From Dehalococcoidia bacterium (lineage in GTDB: Bacteria > Chloroflexota > Dehalococcoidia > UBA3495): a stretch of DNA of 9,614 nt. The position numbers and the translations under genes were made by a program. Below the pieces are notes generated by a model. The model did not search any database. It was given only the letters and a program-made list of their open reading frames with translations, and had not been told where the DNA came from. Position 1 is the first letter of the stretch; each line of letters begins with the position of its first letter. The DNA is taken from positions 1-9,614 of the forward strand of contig PCAH01000125.1 of the NCBI GenBank assembly GCA_002730485.1, given 5' to 3'. This document shows, in pieces, positions 1-6,168 of this stretch.

Positions 1-312
1 GACCTCCGCCAGAACCTGGGGGCCGCTGGGCAGTTCAACCTGGCCCAGCACGTAGGGAATGTCGCCAGGCCAACCGGCGGGCGGGATTCTCACGATGGTG
101 AAACTGAATAAGACACCCTTGTCGCCCAGGTCCACGGCCACAAGGTCGGTGGACGTGCACTGCTGGCAGAAGATGGCAGGGCCAAAGACCGACGCTTCGC
201 ACTCGTTGCACTTGAACCCGATCAAGGTGCCGGTACTGGAGTCGTCGCTGGTCAGTTGAAGTCGCTGAGGGTCGATGGAAACTGGGGTTTCGGATGGTTT
301 TGAGTCTGACAT
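1..312 (-). CDS. DUF35 Zn-ribbon / OB-fold protein, 3' end outside window
   Basis: This is the first 104 residues of a minus-strand gene that begins at ATG 312-310 and is still open at the window edge. The sequence shows a rubredoxin-like zinc ribbon with Cys35, Cys38, Cys49 and Cys52 (CxxC, 10 residues, CxxC). After it come 'GVLFSFTIVRIPP' and 'PYVLGQVELPSGPQVLAEV', the start of the OB-fold typical of the DUF35 family (YdbC/Acot-like, formerly DUF35_N plus DUF35). Family members are about 130-150 residues, so some 30-40 residues are missing. DUF35 proteins normally act with a thiolase or SCP2-like ketothiolase, and in some cases bind acyl-CoA. The partner would lie left of this window, and the divergent acyl-CoA ligase at 459 supports a CoA-ester role. 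There is no Shine-Dalgarno sequence before the ATG; a TATAAT box sits 7 nt upstream instead. I am sure of the family and unsure of the partner and substrate. Confidence 0.87.
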   Translation of the reverse strand, partial: MSDSKPSETPVSIDPQRLQLTSDDSSTGTLIGFKCNECEASVFGPAIFCQQCTSTDLVAVDLGDKGVLFSFTIVRIPPAGWPGDIPYVLGQVELPSGPQVLAEV

Positions 313-319
313 AACAGGC

Positions 320-325
320 ATTATA
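320..325 (-). promoter_or_regulatory. -10 box of DUF35 gene, possible leaderless start
   Basis: Read on the minus strand, a perfect TATAAT (325 to 320) is followed by only 7 nt before ATG at 312. A normal transcription start 6-8 nt after the -10 box would fall at or next to the start codon. No Shine-Dalgarno sequence is present. The -35 region is poor: GGCATA at 17-nt spacing. Confidence 0.5.
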
Positions 326-360
326 CAGGCCAATTGACCGGATATGCCCTAGGTGTTAGC

Positions 361-389
361 TTGCCGGTACAACCGGGTTACCATAAAAT
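361..389 (+). promoter_or_regulatory. Candidate sigma-70 promoter for acyl-CoA ligase gene
   Basis: TTGCCG at 361-366 and TAAAAT at 384-389 are separated by exactly 17 nt. They match the consensus at 4 of 6 and 5 of 6 positions. Transcription would start near 396, leaving a leader of about 60 nt that contains a weak 5-bp hairpin (GCTTG 400-404 with CAAGC 415-419). The promoter is predicted by eye only. Confidence 0.45.
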
Positions 390-458
390 GCCTGTGACTG
401 CTTGGTGACTAGCTCAAGCGGCCAACCACACTGACTGATAGCGGGGTTTTTCCAAAGC

Positions 459-2072
459 ATGCCCACTGATATAAACAAGCCTTGGGAGCAGTCCCTGGGA
501 CAGTTCCTAGCCGAGGTCGTAGCGCGCGACCCAAACAAGACCTTCATCGAGATCAGCGGACTTAGCCGCACGTACCAGGAGTTCTGGGACGGCGTATTGA
601 AGTCCGCGTCCATGTTCACCGAGTTGGGAATTGAGAAAGGGGACCGGGTCTGCCTGTTCATGCCCAACTGCATCGAGTACGTCTACTCCTGGTTTGGCCT
701 GTCGGTGATCGGTGGGATCAGCGTTCCGGTGAACACAGCATACAAACGGGACGAGATGGCCTACATCCTAAACAACGCCGAGGCCAAGGGTCTGGTCACC
801 GACCCATCCCTGGCCGACGTAGCCGGTGCCGCCGCAGACCTGGCGCCCAGCGTTGAAATCAGGCTGCTCCGGGGTGTTGAAGGCACTGTCCCCGAAGGCT
901 GGACCGACTTCGGAGTTGAACATGAGGCCAATGCCCCACTGCAAGTGGTGCCGGAGATATCTCCGCATGATATTTCAATGTTGGTCTACACGTCCGGGAC
1001 CACTGGCAACCCCAAAGGCGTCATGTGCACCCATTTGATGTACGTGGCCGCCGGACAGGGCTTTGCCCATTGGACCCAGGCCACACCAGAAGATCGGTTC
1101 TTCACCTGCCTGCCCTACTATCACGCCAACATCCAGTACTACTCCACTATGGGAGCCCTCGCCGCCGGGGGAACGCTGGTGGTAGTCGATCGCTTCAGCG
1201 CGTCTAGGTTCTGGGGGCAGGTACGGGAGGCTCAGGCCACAGTGGTCAACTTCATCGGCATGATGATGCCGGTGCTCTCCAAGAACGCGCCATCCGCCGA
1301 CGACAAAGACAACACCGTGCGGCTGTTCTACGGCTCACCCTCGTTCCCGCCTGAGTTCCTTGCGGAGTTCCAAGACCGTTTCGACACCGACATAATTGTG
1401 GGCTTTGGCATGACCGAGACCTGCTTCGGGACAATTGAACGCATAGGCGCGGCGCGTCGTGCTGGTTCTTCTGGCGAACCTAGGCAGCACCCGCAACCCG
1501 GTTTTGAGAACCAGGTGCGCATCGCAGACCAGGTGACCGGAGTCCATGTGGGCGTGGATACCGTGGGCGAGATCACCATCCATAACCCAGCCATCATGCC
1601 CGGTTACTGGCGTAACGAAGAACAGAACATCGAGACCTTGCGCGACGGCTGGCTCTACACCGGTGACCTGGGCTGGGTGGATTCGGATGGGTTCCTATAT
1701 TTCGTGGACCGCAAGAAGGACATAATTAGGCGCCGAGGAGAGAATATCTCTTCCCAGGAAGTGGAGAACGTGGTCAAGCGCCACCCCAACGTGCTGGACT
1801 GCGCTGTTTTGGCCGTGCCGTCTGAACTGGGCGAAGACGAGGTCAAGGCCTACGTCACGCCGCGTGAGGGCGCAATACCCGATCCCGCCGAATTGGTCCA
1901 CTGGTGCGCCGACAACCTGGCCTATTTCAAAGTCCCCCGCTACTGGGAGGTCAGGGACAAGCTGCCTCGCACACCAAGTCTTCGCGTTAGGAAAGATGTC
2001 CTCCGCCAAGAGAAAGAAGACCTCATAGAAGGTTGTTTCGACCTTGAAGCAGCCGGGATAAAACTACGCTAA
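459..2072 (+). CDS. CaiC-like ATP-dependent acyl-CoA ligase
   Basis: This 537-aa member of the ANL (acyl/aryl-CoA synthetase, NRPS adenylation, luciferase) superfamily activates a carboxylic acid with ATP and then forms the CoA thioester in the cytosol. Visible motifs are the phosphate loop YTSGTTGNPKGV (177-188), GFGMTET (315-321), YTGD with the ribose-binding Asp403, and the hinge DRKKDIIRRRGENIS starting at Asp417. The C-terminal ending 'GCFDLEAAGIKLR' resembles the crotonobetaine/carnitine-CoA ligase-like subgroup; length is normal. Where the family has the catalytic Lys (PRTPxGKV), this protein reads PRTPSLRV, with Arg509, and the nearest Lys is 512. An in-frame TGA at 432-434 and no other start codon fix the start at ATG 459, although its Shine-Dalgarno sequence is weak. 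The EVE-domain gene follows after 26 nt. The acid substrate cannot be inferred; the divergent DUF35 gene suggests a thiolase-linked beta-oxidation-like route. Confidence 0.92.
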   Translation: MPTDINKPWEQSLGQFLAEVVARDPNKTFIEISGLSRTYQEFWDGVLKSASMFTELGIEKGDRVCLFMPNCIEYVYSWFGLSVIGGISVPVNTAYKRDEMAYILNNAEAKGLVTDPSLADVAGAAADLAPSVEIRLLRGVEGTVPEGWTDFGVEHEANAPLQVVPEISPHDISMLVYTSGTTGNPKGVMCTHLMYVAAGQGFAHWTQATPEDRFFTCLPYYHANIQYYSTMGALAAGGTLVVVDRFSASRFWGQVREAQATVVNFIGMMMPVLSKNAPSADDKDNTVRLFYGSPSFPPEFLAEFQDRFDTDIIVGFGMTETCFGTIERIGAARRAGSSGEPRQHPQPGFENQVRIADQVTGVHVGVDTVGEITIHNPAIMPGYWRNEEQNIETLRDGWLYTGDLGWVDSDGFLYFVDRKKDIIRRRGENISSQEVENVVKRHPNVLDCAVLAVPSELGEDEVKAYVTPREGAIPDPAELVHWCADNLAYFKVPRYWEVRDKLPRTPSLRVRKDVLRQEKEDLIEGCFDLEAAGIKLR

Positions 2073-2098
2073 AAACTGAGAGCTAACGAGGAACGATA

Positions 2099-2578
2099 AT
2101 GGCCGAGAAGAGATACTGGCTCTTTAAATCAGAGCCCACCGCCTATTCCTTTGATGATCTGATGAACGACCCCGACGGCTGGGCCGAGTGGGACGGCGTC
2201 CGTAATTACCAGGCCAGGAACATGATGCGCGACGATATGAAGGTGGGCGATAGCATCCTTTTCTACCACAGCAACGCCAAGCCCATGGCCGTGGTGGGCA
2301 TCGCCAGCGTGGTCCGGGAAGGGTATGACGACTTCCACTGCCTGGATCCCGACGACAAGCATTACGACCCCAAAGCCACTCCGGAGAAACCCATCTGGTC
2401 CATGGTCGACATCAAGGGAGAACGACCTCTGGCCCGTCCGGTGACCTTGGCTGAGATCAAAGAAAACCCCAAACTACAGGACATGCTGCTAATCAAAAAA
2501 GGCATGCGTCTGTCCATCCAACCCATCACCAAAGAAGAATTCGACGAGGTGGTCGCCCAGGGCGGCAAACCCGCGTAA
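2099..2578 (+). CDS. EVE-domain protein (DUF55, PUA/YTH-like fold)
   Basis: This 159-aa protein is a complete single EVE domain, the bacterial relative of human thymocyte nuclear protein 1 (THYN1) and of YTH domains. Family knowledge: EVE domains have an aromatic-lined pocket proposed to bind modified bases in DNA or RNA. The sequence shows the N-terminal W-x3-SEP (Trp7 to Pro13), the signature WDGVRNYQARN (31-41), the GD turn at 50-51, FYHS (55-58), and the C-terminal 'MRLSIQPITKEEF' block. Length is normal for a stand-alone member. GAGGA at 2088-2092 is 6 nt before ATG, a good ribosome binding site. It lies 26 nt behind the acyl-CoA ligase and probably shares its transcript, though no functional link is evident. 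No restriction or modification gene adjoins it. The inverted repeat that starts 15 nt after its stop may help end the transcript. Family assignment is firm and the cellular role is not. Confidence 0.93.
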   Translation: MAEKRYWLFKSEPTAYSFDDLMNDPDGWAEWDGVRNYQARNMMRDDMKVGDSILFYHSNAKPMAVVGIASVVREGYDDFHCLDPDDKHYDPKATPEKPIWSMVDIKGERPLARPVTLAEIKENPKLQDMLLIKKGMRLSIQPITKEEFDEVVAQGGKPA

Positions 2579-2592
2579 CTGCCCAAACAAAA

Positions 2593-2690
2593 CCGCTCAT
2601 CCTGAGCTTGTCGAAGGACCCGCATAAGTCATCGCCGCGTTGAAGCCGGCTGAATTTGAAACGATGGTTCGACAGGCTCACCATGAGCGG
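2593..2690. repeat. Long imperfect inverted repeat, 23-nt arms, 52-nt loop
   Basis: The left arm at 2593-2615 begins CCGCTCATCCTGAGC and ends TTGTCGAA. The right arm at 2668-2690 begins TTCGACAGGCTCACC and ends ATGAGCGG. The reverse complement of one arm matches the other at 20 of 23 positions. The core CTGAGCTTGTCGAAG resembles a short interspersed repeat that I recall from intergenic regions of many bacterial genomes; that recollection is not a database result. There is no T-tract after either arm, so it is not a standard intrinsic terminator. It occupies the gap after the EVE gene. Confidence 0.75.
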
Positions 2691-2734
2691 GATGTACTGT
2701 ACCAGCGGAATACTGACCAAGAGGAATAATTAAT

Positions 2735-2771
2735 CCCCTCCCCCTCGCAAGGAGGAGGGCTAGGGTGGGGG
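2735..2771. repeat. C-rich/G-rich palindromic intergenic repeat
   Basis: A pyrimidine block, CCCCTCCCCCTC (2735-2746), is followed after four bases by a purine block, GGAGGAGGG (2751-2759), and then GGGTGGGGG (2763-2771). The two halves can pair into a GC-only hairpin, with CCCC 2735-2738 against GGGG 2767-2770 closing it. On the minus strand it reads CCCCCACCCTAGCCCTCC, which resembles a widespread class of short interspersed repeats. It lies 44 nt past the end of the other inverted repeat and is unrelated to it in sequence. The rest of 2579-2862 holds no gene that I can support. Confidence 0.55.
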
Positions 2772-2862
2772 CCGATACTCACCGCAGCCGAGTAAGTATC
2801 ACCCAACCAACCCACAAACGAGCGGAACTGCCTGAAGGGAACGAAGAGGATAGAAACCACTG

Positions 2863-3132
2863 ATGAGTGTTTTTTGGAGAGACGTCAAACGGGGACAGAA
2901 CCTTTACGTTGACGATGCGGAAGGTAACGAGGAAGTCATCGGCGGGTACCGAGAGAACAAATCGGGCGTAGACGCATATGCCAGGACCTTCGGGTATGAC
3001 CCAGACCGCTCCAGGAAGGGATTCGACTCCGTTGAGGCAGCCAAGCTATTCGTAGAGTCCTTTAGTCCCTGGGAGATCTTCGGCGTCCGTGACGCGACGG
3101 TCGAACTAGAATCACGACCGAAGCTAGACTAG
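2863..3132 (+). CDS. Small hypothetical protein, 89 aa
   Basis: I do not recognise this family. The product is a charged, soluble 89-aa protein with no signal peptide, membrane segment or cysteine. The N-terminal part (about 1-30, 'NLYVDDAEGNEEVIGGYREN') looks like a beta-hairpin, while 'FDSVEAAKLFVESF' (about 54-67) looks helical. A ribosome binding site AGAGGA (2845-2850) precedes ATG 2863 at a rather long 12-nt spacing. The stop is 27 nt before the next gene, which has a strong ribosome binding site of its own, so the two are probably cotranscribed. Position, coding-like codon use and absence of a competing ORF on either strand support it as a real gene. Function is unknown. Confidence 0.65.
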   Translation: MSVFWRDVKRGQNLYVDDAEGNEEVIGGYRENKSGVDAYARTFGYDPDRSRKGFDSVEAAKLFVESFSPWEIFGVRDATVELESRPKLD

Positions 3133-3159
3133 GTCCACCTCCCTGGTAAAGGAGCGAAT

Positions 3160-3674
3160 ATGTCCAGACTACCAACCTCTCCGCAAGCGAAGCTGCCACC
3201 AGAAGCCCAGACCGCGTACGACAAGATCGTTGGCTCTGGATCGGGGCTATCCACCACCCTTCAATCCCTGTTCGCCAATCCCCAGTTGGGAGTCGGTTTG
3301 GCAAATCTGCAAACCTTGGTCAACAAGACCGGCTTGGAACCGTGGGTGATCTTCACTGTAGCTTTGACGGTGGCCCATGAACGAGATAACCAAGCATTGT
3401 GGGAATCATTTGAACCGCTGGCCCGAAAGGCTGGGGTCAGTAACGCGGTCATTGAAGGCATCGCCGCCGGAACGCGCCGCGCGGATTGCTGCCCAAAGAA
3501 GGCATCTGGGTGCACTTTGCCAAGGAGGTGCTACAAGACAAGATGCGTGATTCCACCTGGCAGGCCACAACCCACCTGGCTGGCGATGAGGGAGCCGCGG
3601 CGCTGGCCTTTGCCACCTGCTACTACGATATGATGTCGCGGCTCAACCGAACCTTTGGCTTGGAATCTGCGTAG
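3160..3674 (+). pseudogene. Frameshifted carboxymuconolactone decarboxylase-like (AhpD-fold) gene
   Basis: Two overlapping frames together spell one CMD/AhpD-like protein of about 171 aa. Frame 1 from ATG 3160 gives residues 1-105, including the helix 'TVAHERDNQALWESF' with His73, the usual histidine of this family, and 'LARKAGVSNAVIEGIAAGT'. Homology then continues in the -1 frame from about 3474 ('APRGLLPKEGIWVHFAKEV') to TAG 3672-3674, ending in the typical 'ATCYYDMMSRLNRTFGLE'. Frame 1 itself runs on as non-homologous sequence to 3633. One missing base near 3472-3474 explains the break. There is no CxxC pair, so peroxidase activity like AhpD is unlikely; the family includes decarboxylases and many uncharacterised proteins. 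The ribosome binding site AAAGGAG (3148-3154) is 5 nt from the ATG, and upstream and downstream genes are on the same strand. The break could be a true recent mutation or a sequence error. Confidence 0.8.
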
Positions 3675-3735
3675 TATAGTGAGTACTGCGGTTCCAATGA
3701 CTGACTCTTCTGTAATGCCGATACTGGTGGAGTAG

Positions 3736-4560
3736 ATGCACCAAAGTCGATACCTCGTTAACAGAAATCAACTGAGACTTTCAGCTATATTACTGGTCGG
3801 CATCATGTCCGCTCTCGGCATAGGTCTGGGCTACACCTTTGGATACACCTTGGCCATTCTCTCGGTCGCTGGGGTGCTGGTCGCTTTGGGAGCCATAGCA
3901 GGGACCATAATCGGCGGTAGAACTTTGGGTGGGTTCCTTGCCGGACTCCTCCTAACGGCATTGATGGTCTGGGTGAGCGGTATCTTCCATTTCATCGGCG
4001 GGGTGGTCGGATTGTTGGCGTATAGGATGGTCTGTGAGACTGGGATCGCTGGCCTCTCCTGCGCTGCCACCTCCTGGCCCGTTATCTATGCCATCGGATC
4101 GCTCGTCGGTTCTCTGGTGGTCTTATGCTGGATCGTAGGTTCGGTCGTCCTTGATGAAATCAAGTTCGATGTCAACGCCGACCTAACCGTGACTGTCCCG
4201 GACAAGAAACACCGGCCCGGCGAAGATGTAGTTGTCCGTGTCGATGTTTCATCTCGAGAGGACTTCTTCTTTCGAAGGGGCGTGTTGCGACTTGTCAGCT
4301 GGGAGGTGATCCACACCGAGAAAGGCCCCGTCGAGCATGCGCTATGGTCCTCGGAGAAACGATTTGGGAATAGCACCCGCTTGATCGACCGGCAGGCGCA
4401 TAGCGAGGAGATCACCATATCTCTGCCCAAACGCTGGGAGACAAATTTCGCCGGAGCCTTTTGGGGAGTCAGAGTTACCCTGCATATACCCGGCGCCAAG
4501 GATATTCAGATGGGACGAAGGATCTCTGTTTTGGGGGACCAGTCTCAGGTGCCGGCGTAG
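3736..4560 (+). CDS. Membrane protein: four helices plus C-terminal beta-rich domain
   Basis: I do not recognise a named family. The first 140 of 274 residues are strongly hydrophobic and glycine-rich, with probable membrane spans at about 15-35, 38-60, 65-97 (long, perhaps a hairpin) and 114-138. Residues 142-270 form a soluble beta-rich domain: 'DLTVTVPDKKHRPGEDVVVRV' (from about 149) alternates like the first strands of an arrestin- or immunoglobulin-like sandwich, and 'FWGVRVTLHIPGAKD' (about 242-256) looks like the closing strands. That fold is an inference from strand pattern only. TAG immediately upstream (3733-3735) fixes ATG 3736 as the first possible start, with GGTGG/GGAG 3-5 nt before it. 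A TATAGT box at 3675-3680 may provide a promoter, but its -35 is weak. The double nitroreductase gene begins 48 nt downstream, so the two may form a pair. Confidence 0.8.
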   Translation: MHQSRYLVNRNQLRLSAILLVGIMSALGIGLGYTFGYTLAILSVAGVLVALGAIAGTIIGGRTLGGFLAGLLLTALMVWVSGIFHFIGGVVGLLAYRMVCETGIAGLSCAATSWPVIYAIGSLVGSLVVLCWIVGSVVLDEIKFDVNADLTVTVPDKKHRPGEDVVVRVDVSSREDFFFRRGVLRLVSWEVIHTEKGPVEHALWSSEKRFGNSTRLIDRQAHSEEITISLPKRWETNFAGAFWGVRVTLHIPGAKDIQMGRRISVLGDQSQVPA

Positions 4561-4608
4561 CTATAACCTACCGACTCAAGAAACCGGCTGGGCAAGGGAA
4601 GATCAAAC

Positions 4609-6159
4609 TTGACAAATAGTGACAAACGGGCTGCTAAAGCGTTCCATGAGGCAACCAAGCTCAGCTACATCAATCTGCTGACCAAACCGCCTCTTTATAA
4701 AGCCTATCCCGGGCTCGAGTCCATCCCGCTGCCGGAGGCAGACGCGCTTGGTATGCCGACCTTGGAAGCCGTGTCAGGTCCCCCTGCTCCAACGGCGGCT
4801 CCCCTTGATCTGGCAGTTATCTCCCAACTGCTGCATTACTCGGCGGGGCTAATCAGGAAGAGCGTCTCGGCTTCCGCGGGTGAGGTCCACTACCGCGCTG
4901 CGGCATCCGCTGGGGCCCTTTACCCCATAGAGCTGTACCTGGTCTGCGGTGAACTGGAGGGACTGGCCCCCGGGGTCTACCACTACTCTCCCGCTGACCA
5001 CTCCCTCACCAAGTTAAGATCCGGTGATTTTCGGGGTAACATCGCCGAGGCTGCTGCCGACGAGACATTGGCATCGGCGCCCGCGACCATCATCAGCACA
5101 TCGGTCTTCTGGCGTAGCGCCTGGAAATATCGCACCCGGGGATATCGGTATTGCTTCTGGGACAACGGGACGGTGTTGGCCAATCTCCTGGCGACCGCAA
5201 AGGCAGTGGGCCAGCCTGCCCGTGTCATCGCCGGCTTTGTAGACCTTCAGGTGAACTTGATTCTGGGTGTGGATTCCAGGGAAGAGGCCAGCACTTGTCT
5301 GGTGGCCATCGGCTTTGCTGCTGGGTCGCCCGAAGCGGCCTTGGATTCGTTGGGGCTCATCGACTCTGGAGACCTGGGTTTCAGCAACGCCATCCCGTAT
5401 CCAGAGTCCGACCAGCTCCACGCAGAAGCTGCACTGACCTCGGCCCAAGAAGTAGCCGATTGGCGAATCGATGCCCCAGTCAGAGAGGCAAATCTACCTG
5501 AAACCATAACATCCGCACCACTGGGTGAATCCATCTCCCATCGGGGATCGACCCGGCGGTTCGCCAGGGAGCCAATCTCACGTGAGCAGTTGTTCGCGCT
5601 GTTGGCGGCGTCTTCGGTGACTATGCCAGCCGACTTTGGAGGACAATTAACGGAGCCGTACCTGATCGTCAATGCAGTGGATGGGTTGGCATCCGGTGCC
5701 TATCACTATTCCAGGGAAACGTTAGAGTTGAAGCCGCTCAGGGAAGGCGAGATGAGGAACGAGGCCGGACATCTGTGCTTTGAGCAGGCCTTGGGGGCCG
5801 ATGCCAGCGCGGTTGTGTTCTTCCTATCTGACCTGGATTCAGCGCTGGACCAGTTGGGGAATCGCGGCTACCGGTCCGCCCAACTTGAAGCGGGGGTTCT
5901 GGGTGGGAACCTGTATATGGCCGCCCATTCCCTGGGTTTAGGCGCTACTGGCATGACCTTTTTTGACGACGCTGTCACGGCGTTCTTCTCGCCCCATGCC
6001 GCTGGGAAAAGTCTCATGTTCCTGGTGGGCTTGGGCCGCACTGGCACTCCGAACCAGGTGCGGCCCTTCCGGTCTAAGTACGGGGTGCTGAAAGACTCAC
6101 TGGCACGCGGCGCAACAGGGGAGCGTCGGCCCGTTCCCGACTGGCTCTACAGCAACTAG
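4609..6159 (+). CDS. SagB/ThcOx-type double nitroreductase-domain flavoprotein
   Basis: This 516-aa protein carries two nitroreductase-fold domains, at about 72-238 and 305-478, after an N-terminal segment 'AFHEATKLSYINLLTKPPLY' typical of SagB-type dehydrogenases. Such enzymes bind FMN; SagB and ThcOx oxidise azolines in peptide natural products, but many stand-alone relatives have unknown substrates. Domain 1 shows RAAASAGALYPIELYLV (96-112) and YRYCFWDNGTVLANLL (179-194). Domain 2 shows RGSTRRFAREPIS (312-324) and the equivalent YRSAQLEAGVLGGNLYMAAH (421-440). Single nitroreductases are dimers with FMN at the interface, so this looks like a fused dimer. The start is TTG 4609, supported by AAGGGA about 8 nt upstream and by the conserved N-terminal segment; the next in-frame Met is residue 49. 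No cyclodehydratase, precursor peptide or transporter gene is seen here, so RiPP maturation is not supported by context. The gene ends 9 nt from the convergent HpaI-fold gene. Confidence 0.88.
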   Translation: MTNSDKRAAKAFHEATKLSYINLLTKPPLYKAYPGLESIPLPEADALGMPTLEAVSGPPAPTAAPLDLAVISQLLHYSAGLIRKSVSASAGEVHYRAAASAGALYPIELYLVCGELEGLAPGVYHYSPADHSLTKLRSGDFRGNIAEAAADETLASAPATIISTSVFWRSAWKYRTRGYRYCFWDNGTVLANLLATAKAVGQPARVIAGFVDLQVNLILGVDSREEASTCLVAIGFAAGSPEAALDSLGLIDSGDLGFSNAIPYPESDQLHAEAALTSAQEVADWRIDAPVREANLPETITSAPLGESISHRGSTRRFAREPISREQLFALLAASSVTMPADFGGQLTEPYLIVNAVDGLASGAYHYSRETLELKPLREGEMRNEAGHLCFEQALGADASAVVFFLSDLDSALDQLGNRGYRSAQLEAGVLGGNLYMAAHSLGLGATGMTFFDDAVTAFFSPHAAGKSLMFLVGLGRTGTPNQVRPFRSKYGVLKDSLARGATGERRPVPDWLYSN

Positions 6160-6168
6160 TGAGCAATA

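Noticed and set aside
59..259. 66-aa plus-strand open frame at the left edge
   Set aside because: It is antisense to the zinc-ribbon coding sequence, which is clearly the real gene.
2099..2578. EVE-domain gene as part of a modification-dependent restriction system
   Set aside because: It is a single EVE domain with no nuclease or helicase fusion, and its neighbours are metabolic genes.
3492..3498. Programmed -1 frameshift at C CCA AAG in the CMD-like gene
   Set aside because: The heptamer has the right form and phase, but family-like residues in the second frame begin before it, no stimulatory Shine-Dalgarno sequence or strong hairpin is obvious, and such a heptamer is not rare by chance in a 178-nt overlap. 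It is kept only as an alternative within the frameshift finding.
5014..5448. 144-aa open frame on the minus strand inside the nitroreductase gene
   Set aside because: It is antisense to a well-conserved domain, has no recognisable motif, and is explained by the GC-rich codon use of the real gene.
4609..6159. RiPP (azoline) biosynthetic cluster around the SagB-like gene
   Set aside because: No YcaO or E1-like cyclodehydratase, precursor peptide, protease or exporter is present in the flanking genes of this window.
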